Positions 25,249 to 30,610 of a DNA stretch of 30,610 bases are shown in pieces (the stretch's first letter is position 1; the number at the start of each line of letters is the position of its first letter). The position numbers and the translations under genes were made by a program. The notes below the pieces were generated by a model. The model ran no database searches. It was not told where the DNA came from and saw only the letters and a program-made list of their open reading frames with translations. The stretch is taken from assembly GCA_964580965.1 (NCBI GenBank), contig CAZOLZ010000025.1, forward strand, positions 1 through 30,610, written 5' to 3'. This stretch comes from CAIUKX01 sp964580965. Lineage in GTDB: Bacteria > Bacteroidota > Bacteroidia > Flavobacteriales_D > Crocinitomicaceae.

Positions 25249-25813
25249 TATCGATTTTCAATTTGAAATTTTAAGTAATGAAAAAGTATCTACTTTTTTA
25301 AAACAAAATAATGTTCACTTTTTTCAATCAGCAATTGCTTTTTTTAAATCGAATTTAAATGCATTAGATGAATGCTTGAAATTAGTAGTTGAAGATTCGG
25401 ATAATACAATGACGACTGTGGCTAAATTTCATGCTGTTTTAGCACAATTAGCCGTTGAAAATGATATTTCCGAAGTGGAATTAGTTGTTGGTATTTTCAT
25501 TGTAAACGCAACAAGTTTTCCTGAATTAGCAGATTATTTTTCGTCTAAACAATATGCTAATCTAGCACTTTCAACTTGCTACTTTACTATAGATGGAGAA
25601 CGCATCGATTTCTATAAGGGAAACGACTTTCTAAATAAAATTTCCAAACGATTTGTTAGAGAACAACGTGTTGACCCTCACCAAGCCAAAGAGTGGAAAG
25701 AAAAAATCTATGAGGATTATATTGGAAAATGGTTAAAACGCAATTCTGAGATTACTGAAACTCTGGAGTTTTTTACTGAAACTGAAAGTGAGGTTTTAGG
25801 TATTATTTATTGA
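25238..25813 (+). CDS. Uncharacterised 191-residue protein
   Basis: I recognise no family. The protein appears soluble and mostly helical, with no signal peptide or membrane segment. Its N-terminal half holds a hydrophobic helical stretch (AVENDISEVELVVGIFIVNA near residues 72-92). The middle has LADYFSSKQYANLALSTCYF. The C-terminal third is charged (FVREQRVDPHQAKEWKEKIY, then GKWLKRNSEITETLEFF). The start overlaps the lipoprotein gene by 11 bases, which implies translational coupling and possibly a shared role. The gene ends 83 bases before mrp, which has a promoter of its own. Confidence 0.75.
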   Translation: METNIDFQFEILSNEKVSTFLKQNNVHFFQSAIAFFKSNLNALDECLKLVVEDSDNTMTTVAKFHAVLAQLAVENDISEVELVVGIFIVNATSFPELADYFSSKQYANLALSTCYFTIDGERIDFYKGNDFLNKISKRFVREQRVDPHQAKEWKEKIYEDYIGKWLKRNSEITETLEFFTETESEVLGIIY

Positions 25814-25841
25814 TAGTCTAATTTATTTTCAATTACATCCA

Positions 25842-25873
25842 TTTGCACCATTTCCATTTAATCTGTACCTTTG
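25842..25873 (+). promoter_or_regulatory. Promoter of the mrp-nifU unit
   Basis: TTTG (25842-25845), a 20-base spacer and TACCTTTG (25866-25873) form a full match to the Bacteroidetes -33/-7 promoter. The start point would be near 25880, with a leader of about 17 bases to the ATG at 25897. It is one of the two best promoter matches in the window. Confidence 0.8.
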
Positions 25874-25896
25874 TCTAGAATTAATCTTAATAAGAG

Positions 25897-26985
25897 ATGG
25901 CAATTACGCGTGAGCAGATTCTAGAAGTGTTAGGTTCTATTATTGAACCAGACTTAAAAAAAGATATCGTTACACTAAATTTAGTTGAAGATATTCAAAT
26001 CGAAGGAAACAAAATTAAACTTTTAGTTAATATATTTAATACAGCATTGCATGCTAAAAAGCGTATGCAAGAAGCTTTAATATTCAATTTGAAAAGAGTA
26101 TTGGGTGATGATGTTGAAGTTGAGGCGAACATAAAAGCGATGCCTAAGGAATCAAAAGAAACTCATCGTAAAATATTGCCAGAAGTTAAAAATATTATCG
26201 CAATAGCATCAGGAAAAGGGGGTGTTGGAAAATCTACAGTAACAGCAAATCTAGCAGGAGGCTTAGCAAAAGCAGGCTATAAAGTAGGTGTTATTGATGC
26301 AGATATTTACGGACCTTCCATGCCAACCATGTTTGATGTGGTAAAAGAACGTCCATCAATGATTGATGTGGATGGTAAGTCTATGATAAATCCGGTTATG
26401 GCTTACGGTTTAAAATTGTTATCAATTGGATTTTTTACTGAAATGGACGACGCAGTGATTTGGAGAGGACCTATGGCTGCAAAAGCAATGTCACAAATGT
26501 TTACAGATGCTTATTGGGGAGAGTTAGATTACTTATTAATCGATTTGCCTCCAGGAACAGGTGATATTCATTTATCTTTAGTTGGATTAGTTCCTTTGGA
26601 TGGTGCGGTTATTGTCAGTACTCCACAAGAAGTTGCGTTAGCTGATGCCCGAAGAGGCGTAAATATGTTCCAATTAGAGACGATTAATGTTCCAATTGCA
26701 GGAATTGTCGAAAATATGGCTTGGTTTACTCCAGCTGAACTTCCTGAAAATAAGTATTTCTTGTTTGGAAAAGATGGAGCTAAAAATTTAGCAGAGAACA
26801 TGAAAGTACCTTTTCTAGGTCACATACCATTGGTTCAAAGTGTTAGAGAAGCAGGAGACGTTGGTATCCCTGCAGTATTCCAAGAAAATACAATTTCAGC
26901 TCAAGCTTTTGAAGAATTAACAAATACTTTCGTTGACCAGGTAGAAACAATGAAAAAAATGAAACAAGCAGTCTTAAATAATTAA
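25897..26985 (+). CDS. mrp: Mrp/ApbC-type iron-sulfur cluster carrier ATPase
   Basis: This P-loop ATPase is thought to bind and pass on iron-sulfur clusters. Residues 1 to about 80 form a DUF59/MIP18-like domain (ILEVLGSIIEPDLKKDIVTLN). The deviant Walker A motif GKGGVGKST is at 106-114. DADIYGPSMPTMF near 134 and LIDLPPGTGDIHLSL follow. The metal-binding CxxC usual in Mrp/NBP35 proteins is absent: after GIVENMAW (269-276) the sequence reads FTPAELPENKYFLFG. From memory this variant is common in Bacteroidetes. It leaves open how a cluster would be held. The adjacent NifU-domain gene, four bases downstream, has a CxxC and could supply the missing ligands. Confidence 0.93.
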   Translation: MAITREQILEVLGSIIEPDLKKDIVTLNLVEDIQIEGNKIKLLVNIFNTALHAKKRMQEALIFNLKRVLGDDVEVEANIKAMPKESKETHRKILPEVKNIIAIASGKGGVGKSTVTANLAGGLAKAGYKVGVIDADIYGPSMPTMFDVVKERPSMIDVDGKSMINPVMAYGLKLLSIGFFTEMDDAVIWRGPMAAKAMSQMFTDAYWGELDYLLIDLPPGTGDIHLSLVGLVPLDGAVIVSTPQEVALADARRGVNMFQLETINVPIAGIVENMAWFTPAELPENKYFLFGKDGAKNLAENMKVPFLGHIPLVQSVREAGDVGIPAVFQENTISAQAFEELTNTFVDQVETMKKMKQAVLNN

Positions 26986-26989
26986 GAAT

Positions 26990-27250
26990 ATGTCAACAGA
27001 AAAATCAATGATTGAAGAAAAAGTAAAAGGTGTTTTACTTGAATTAAGACCATTTTTAGAAGCAGATGGAGGAGATATCGAGTTTGTTGAAATTACTGAA
27101 GATGGAATTCTTAAAGTAAAATTACTGGGTGCTTGTAGTGATTGTTCTATGAGTTCAATGACATTAAAATCTGGAGTTGAAGAAGCTGTTAAAAAAATTG
27201 TACCAGAAATCCATTCTGTAGTAGCAGTAGATGTTCACACAGTGGTATAA
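26990..27250 (+). CDS. NifU C-terminal domain scaffold protein
   Basis: This 86-residue protein is a stand-alone NifU C-terminal (Nfu) domain, a scaffold or carrier for iron-sulfur clusters. FLEADGGDIEFVEI (residues 22-35) and the cluster-binding LLGACSDCSMSSMTLK with Cys49 and Cys52 are the family signatures. The rest of NifU is absent, as usual in Nfu-type proteins. It lies four bases after mrp and certainly belongs to the same transcript, which supports joint work in cluster delivery. Confidence 0.93.
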   Translation: MSTEKSMIEEKVKGVLLELRPFLEADGGDIEFVEITEDGILKVKLLGACSDCSMSSMTLKSGVEEAVKKIVPEIHSVVAVDVHTVV

Positions 27251-27304
27251 ACAAATTTCCGTAGTTATATATTCAAATACTTTTCTTCCTTAGCGAATTA
27301 ATTA

Positions 27305-27335
27305 TTGTAATTCTGTTTAATTATTTTTAAATTTG
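27305..27335 (+). promoter_or_regulatory. Promoter of the photolyase cluster
   Basis: TTG (27305-27307), a 20-base spacer and TAAATTTG (27328-27335) match the Bacteroidetes promoter. The expected start point near 27342 leaves a leader of only about 10 bases before the TTG start codon of the first photolyase gene. The operator-like repeats lie between the two elements, over the start point, and over the start codon. Confidence 0.65.
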
Positions 27336-27363
27336 TTTAAACATTATTCATTTTGTTTAAACA
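27314..27363. repeat. Three TGTTTAA repeats at 20-bp spacing (candidate operator)
   Basis: TGTTTAATTA (27314-27323), TGTTTAAACA (27334-27343) and TGTTTAAACA (27354-27363) start exactly 20 bp apart. The last two are perfect 10-bp palindromes and share TTTG immediately before or overlapping their start. Two helical turns of spacing would put bound protein on one DNA face. The placement over the promoter suggests a repressor site. Light-responsive MerR-family regulators (CarH/LitR) often control photolyase genes, but assigning one here is inference. Confidence 0.65.
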
Positions 27364-28819
27364 AAAAATAAATATCGTATGGTTAAAAAGAGATTTAAGG
27401 TTATTTGATCACGAACCTTTTCTTTTGGCCGAAAAAAGTGAATTTCCTTTCCTTATAATCTATTGTTTTGAACCTTCTTTAATTGCTTATCATGATTCTG
27501 ATATTCGACATTGGCGTTTTGTATTTCAATCCTTGACAGAGATTCAGTCGGAATTAAATCAAAAAGGTAAACAACTTTATGTTTTTCAACAAGAAGCCAA
27601 AGATTTATTTAAGGCTTTGAATAATCAATTCGATATACAAACAGTATACTCTCACATAGAAGTTGGAAACTTGTTGACATTTGAACGAGACAAAACATTA
27701 CAATTTTTCTTTAATGCAAATGAAATTTCCTGGAAAGAATCTCATTTAAATGGCGTTATTCGTCGTTTGAAAAGTAGAACAGATTGGGAAAAACGTTGGA
27801 AGAAAACAATGTTGTCACCAATTCAACCTTTGAACGTTGAAAGTTGGGAAACCGTAATTTTAGCAACCAATTTTTACAATTCAATTAAAGGACCGGAATT
27901 AGAGATAGAAATTAGAAAAAACAATAAAAATTTTCAACCTGGTGGGGAAAAGTCAGGGAAAAAATACCTTCAGAGTTTTTTATCAGAACGCTATGTTAAT
28001 TACAGTCGACATATTTCAAAACCATTACTAAGTAGGACAGGATGTGGTCGTATATCACCATATTTAGCATATGGAAACTTAAGTATGCGCTATGTGTATC
28101 AAGAAACATTAGCACATTATAAAACAAGTAAAAACAAACGAGCATTAGGTAATTTCATTTCACGTCTTCATTGGCATTGCCATTTTATTCAAAAGTTTGA
28201 AGACGAATGTAGAATGGAATTTGAACCAGTTAATCGTGCTTACAATGGATTGCATAAAACTAAAAATGAAACATACATTAATGCTTGGCAAGAAGGAAAG
28301 ACAGGAGTACCGATAGTTGATGCTTGTATGCGTTGCGTTCGAGAAACAGGATATATAAACTTTAGAATGCGTGCAATGGTCGTTTCTTTTTTTGTGTTTA
28401 ATTTATGGCAAGATTGGAAAGAGTTACATTATTTAGCCCGACAATTTCTAGATTATGAACCAGGAATTCATTACCCTCAAATTCAAATGCAAGCAGGGAT
28501 GACTGGTGTCAATACGATTCGAATTTACAGCCCAATTAAAAATTCTGAAAAACACGATCCAGATGGATTATTTATTAAGAAATGGTGTCCTGAATTAGCT
28601 CAAATTCCTGCACATTTAATTCACGAACCATGGAAACTAAATGTAATGGAGCAAGTTTTATATGAATGTGAAATAGGAAAAGATTATCCTGAACCTGTCG
28701 TTGATATCGAATCAACACGTAAATATGCGAGTGATATTGTTTGGGGAATACGTAAAGATAAATTAGCAAAAGTTGAGGGTAAAAGAATATTAAAGAAACA
28801 CGTTAATCAGAATAAATGA
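27353..28819 (+). CDS. Divergent photolyase/cryptochrome-family FAD protein
   Basis: This 488-residue member of the photolyase/cryptochrome family has an N-terminal antenna domain (INIVWLKRDLRLFDHEPFLL, residues 7-26) and a C-terminal FAD-binding domain (GRISPYLAYGNLS at 232-244; GVPIVDACMRCVRETGYINFRMRAMV at 318-343). By hand alignment to E. coli PhrA several key positions differ. Arg271 stands where the CPD-contacting Glu274 is, although Trp274 matches Trp277. The stretch HYPQIQMQ (373-380) replaces NNGGWQW, so the flavin-facing Asn378 and the Trp382 of the electron-transfer chain are changed. It may be a cryptochrome-like sensor or a photolyase with another substrate. The start must be the TTG at 27353 (or a neighbouring non-ATG codon): the frame is closed at 27338-27340 and no ATG precedes the conserved domain. 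Confidence 0.85.
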   Translation: MFKQKINIVWLKRDLRLFDHEPFLLAEKSEFPFLIIYCFEPSLIAYHDSDIRHWRFVFQSLTEIQSELNQKGKQLYVFQQEAKDLFKALNNQFDIQTVYSHIEVGNLLTFERDKTLQFFFNANEISWKESHLNGVIRRLKSRTDWEKRWKKTMLSPIQPLNVESWETVILATNFYNSIKGPELEIEIRKNNKNFQPGGEKSGKKYLQSFLSERYVNYSRHISKPLLSRTGCGRISPYLAYGNLSMRYVYQETLAHYKTSKNKRALGNFISRLHWHCHFIQKFEDECRMEFEPVNRAYNGLHKTKNETYINAWQEGKTGVPIVDACMRCVRETGYINFRMRAMVVSFFVFNLWQDWKELHYLARQFLDYEPGIHYPQIQMQAGMTGVNTIRIYSPIKNSEKHDPDGLFIKKWCPELAQIPAHLIHEPWKLNVMEQVLYECEIGKDYPEPVVDIESTRKYASDIVWGIRKDKLAKVEGKRILKKHVNQNK

Positions 28820-28845
28820 ATTAGTAGAACAACAAATAGTCAGTT

Positions 28846-30375
28846 ATGAAAACACTTCGATTAATATTAGGGGATCAGTTGAATAGTAATCATTCTTGGT
28901 TCAAAGAGGTCAATCAAAATGTTACTTATGTTTTAATGGAAGTGAAATCTGAAACATCATATGTCCAACATCATATTCAAAAAGTGGTTGCATTTTTTAC
29001 TTCGATGCGCAATTTTGCAAATGAATTAAAGGTTAAAGGTCATCAAGTATTATACATTCAGTTAGATAATCAAGATAACAAACACAAGATATCTGAAAAT
29101 ATTATTTGGATAGTAAAAAAGTTTGAGTTTGATAATTTTGAATATCAATTACCCGATGAATATAGATTAGATAAAGAATTAAAAGTGCTCTCAGAAACTC
29201 TGGCTATTCCCACTAGTGTTTTAGATACAGAGCATTTTTTCACGACTCGTTCAGAATTTCAAGAATTTTTCAAAGGCAAGAAGAAATTTTTGATGGAATC
29301 GTTTTACCGATACATGCGAAAAAAACATTCTATTCTAATGGAAGGTAATCAGCCTATTGGAGAGAAATGGAATTTTGACCATGACAATCGAAAAAAAATT
29401 CCTGCTAATCATACTATTATACAACCTTTTCTGTTTAAAAACGATGTTTCTGAAATAGTTGATTTGCTCAAAAACGAGGATATTAAAACTATAGGAACTA
29501 TTGAATCAAATAACTTCTTGTGGCCAGTTTCCAGGAAAGAAAGTATTGAGTTACTAGATTTTTTTGTGGATTATTGTTTATCTTTTTTCGGCACATTTCA
29601 AGACGCAATGACTCCTAATTCTTGGTCTTTATATCATTCGCGAATATCTTTTGCAATGAATGTCAAAATGATTTCTCCAAAAGAGGTTATAGACAAAGTC
29701 ATAGAACGATTTCAATTAGATAAAAATATCTCAATCAATCAAGTTGAGGGATTTGTTCGTCAAATTTTAGGTTGGCGTGAATACATGCGCGGAATTTATT
29801 GGTCCCAAATGCCTGATTATAAAGGTTTAAATTACTTTAATCACGAACGAAAGCTACCAAGCTGGTTTTGGGATGGTCAAACTAAAATGAAATGTTTGAG
29901 TCATGCTATTAATCAATCATTAGATTTTGCTTATGCACACCACATTCAAAGATTAATGATTACTGGAAATTTTGCTTTACTAGCAGGGATTCATCCTGAC
30001 GAAGTTGACGATTGGTATTTAGGAATTTACATCGATGCAATAGAGTGGGTTGAAATTACTAATACAAGAGGAATGAGTCAGTTTGCTGATGGTGGTATTG
30101 TGGGGTCAAAGCCTTATGTGAGTTCTGCTGCTTATATCAACAAGATGAGTCATTATTGCAAAGGTTGTCATTATGATGCTAAAAAGAAAATAGGCGAAGA
30201 ATCTTGTCCTTTCAATAGTTTATATTGGAATTTTTATGCTGTCAATGAAGAAAAATTGAGGGGTAACCCTCGTATTGGTATGATGTATGTCACTTGGGAT
30301 AAAATGGATCCAACGTTAAAACAAAATCTATTAAATCAAGCGACTGAATATTTAGAATGTTTGAATGATTTGTAA
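28846..30375 (+). CDS. Iron-sulfur (6-4) photolyase (FeS-BCP, PhrB-like)
   Basis: This protein belongs to the bacterial iron-sulfur cryptochrome/photolyase class, whose studied members (Agrobacterium PhrB) repair (6-4) photoproducts with light. The N-terminus LRLILGDQLNSNHSWF is the class signature. Four cysteines that would hold a 4Fe-4S cluster are present at 350, 438, 441 and 454 (KMKCLSHA; HYCKGCHY; EESCPFN), the same numbering I recall for PhrB. FVRQILGWREYMRGIYW (303-319) and NFALLAGIHPDEVDDWYLG belong to the FAD site. The length of 509 residues is full. It lies 26 bases after the divergent photolyase-family gene and 62 before the Cry-DASH gene, in one orientation, so cotranscription is likely. 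Confidence 0.93.
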   Translation: MKTLRLILGDQLNSNHSWFKEVNQNVTYVLMEVKSETSYVQHHIQKVVAFFTSMRNFANELKVKGHQVLYIQLDNQDNKHKISENIIWIVKKFEFDNFEYQLPDEYRLDKELKVLSETLAIPTSVLDTEHFFTTRSEFQEFFKGKKKFLMESFYRYMRKKHSILMEGNQPIGEKWNFDHDNRKKIPANHTIIQPFLFKNDVSEIVDLLKNEDIKTIGTIESNNFLWPVSRKESIELLDFFVDYCLSFFGTFQDAMTPNSWSLYHSRISFAMNVKMISPKEVIDKVIERFQLDKNISINQVEGFVRQILGWREYMRGIYWSQMPDYKGLNYFNHERKLPSWFWDGQTKMKCLSHAINQSLDFAYAHHIQRLMITGNFALLAGIHPDEVDDWYLGIYIDAIEWVEITNTRGMSQFADGGIVGSKPYVSSAAYINKMSHYCKGCHYDAKKKIGEESCPFNSLYWNFYAVNEEKLRGNPRIGMMYVTWDKMDPTLKQNLLNQATEYLECLNDL

Positions 30376-30381
30376 ATCTAA

Positions 30382-30412
30382 CTTTAAGGAACACCCTGAA
30401 TCAGGTTTAAAG
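30382..30412 (+). other. Imperfect hairpin between the second and third photolyase genes
   Basis: CTTTAA (30382-30387) can pair with TTAAAG (30407-30412), and CCTGA with TCAGG inside it, with an unpaired GGAACAC bulge on one side and a one-base centre. No T-run follows. It may be a weak attenuation or mRNA-processing structure, or chance. Confidence 0.25.
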
Positions 30413-30437
30413 TATTGTTGAATTAAATTTATAAGTT

Positions 30438-30610
30438 ATGAAACGAGCATTAGTATGGTTTAAAACAAATTTAAGAATTGATGACAATCGACCACTAATT
30501 GAAGCGATTGCTCAAAATGATGAAGTAATTCCGGTATATATATTTGATAAAAAGCTATTTGAACAAACAGCTTATCAAACTAAGAAAATGGGATTGTTTC
30601 GTTTAAAATT
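30438..30610 (+). CDS. Cry-DASH-type cryptochrome, 5' part only
   Basis: Only the first 57 codons are in the window. The translation opens MKRALVWFKTNLRIDDNRPL, the start of the photolyase antenna domain. It continues with VIPVYIFDKKLFEQTAYQTKKMGLFRLK, where the KxGxFR pattern after the first about 50 residues is typical of Cry-DASH proteins (single-strand DNA photolyases/cryptochromes). The third residue block has Lys-Thr-Asn where Arg-Asn-Asp is more usual. The gene runs off the right edge, and it follows the iron-sulfur photolyase by 62 bases in the same direction. Confidence 0.8.
   Translation, partial: MKRALVWFKTNLRIDDNRPLIEAIAQNDEVIPVYIFDKKLFEQTAYQTKKMGLFRLK

Noticed and set aside
27314..27363. 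A short CRISPR-like array (three 10-base repeats at equal spacing)
   Set aside because: The repeats are far too short, the first is imperfect, the last is coding, and no cas gene is present. An operator array is the better reading.

Overview
The window is chromosomal DNA from a member of the Bacteroidetes, most likely order Flavobacteriales. The evidence is AT-rich sequence, promoters of the Bacteroidetes type (a -7 element TAnnTTTG with a TTG or TTTG about 20 bases upstream), starts with little or no Shine-Dalgarno sequence, an FtsZ ending in NNSFLHDNVD, a PASTA-tailed FtsI, a MraY with an extra loop, and the gene order mraZ-rsmH-ftsL-ftsI-murE-mraY-murD-ftsW-murG-murC-ftsQ-ftsA-ftsZ-yqeY. 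The sequence alone does not fix the genus. Nothing points to phage, plasmid, insertion sequence, CRISPR or recent transfer: this is core genome with a few unusual points.

Layout. (1) 1-208: a short tail region with a hairpin terminator for an unseen plus-strand unit and a terminator for the big minus-strand operon. (2) 209-16524, minus strand: one compact division and cell-wall (dcw) operon of fourteen recognised genes plus one unrecognised small gene. Genes overlap or lie 1-19 bases apart. It makes peptidoglycan precursors (MurE, MraY, MurD, MurG, MurC; murF and ddl are absent here), polymerises and cross-links them (FtsW, FtsI), and builds the Z-ring (FtsL, FtsQ, FtsA, FtsZ). MraZ heads the operon, and direct repeats resembling MraZ boxes lie at its presumed start point. 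(3) 16789-19229, plus strand: an EamA-type transporter, ribosomal proteins L21 and L27, and a PQ-loop-like membrane protein. (4) 19280-22012, minus strand: a superoxide dismutase behind a Fur-family-like palindrome, and a lone PaaZ-type bifunctional enzyme. (5) 22233-25813, plus strand: clamp-loader delta prime, an M20 dipeptidase, a LEA14-like lipoprotein and an unknown protein, closely spaced. (6) 25897-27250, plus strand: Mrp-type and NifU-type iron-sulfur assembly proteins from a very clear promoter. (7) 27353 to the right edge, plus strand: three consecutive photolyase/cryptochrome genes of three different classes. They are a divergent FAD-binding member, an iron-sulfur (6-4)-type photolyase, and the start of a Cry-DASH, behind three TGTTTAA repeats spaced exactly 20 bp apart.

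The most interesting points are: a 157-residue gene between murD and ftsW that reads like a stand-alone, catalytically decayed Mur-ligase C-terminal domain; the 20-bp-periodic operator array over the photolyase promoter and its TTG start codon; a photolyase-family protein lacking the usual substrate and electron-transfer residues; and MraZ-box-like repeats on both sides of the mraZ/eamA intergenic region.
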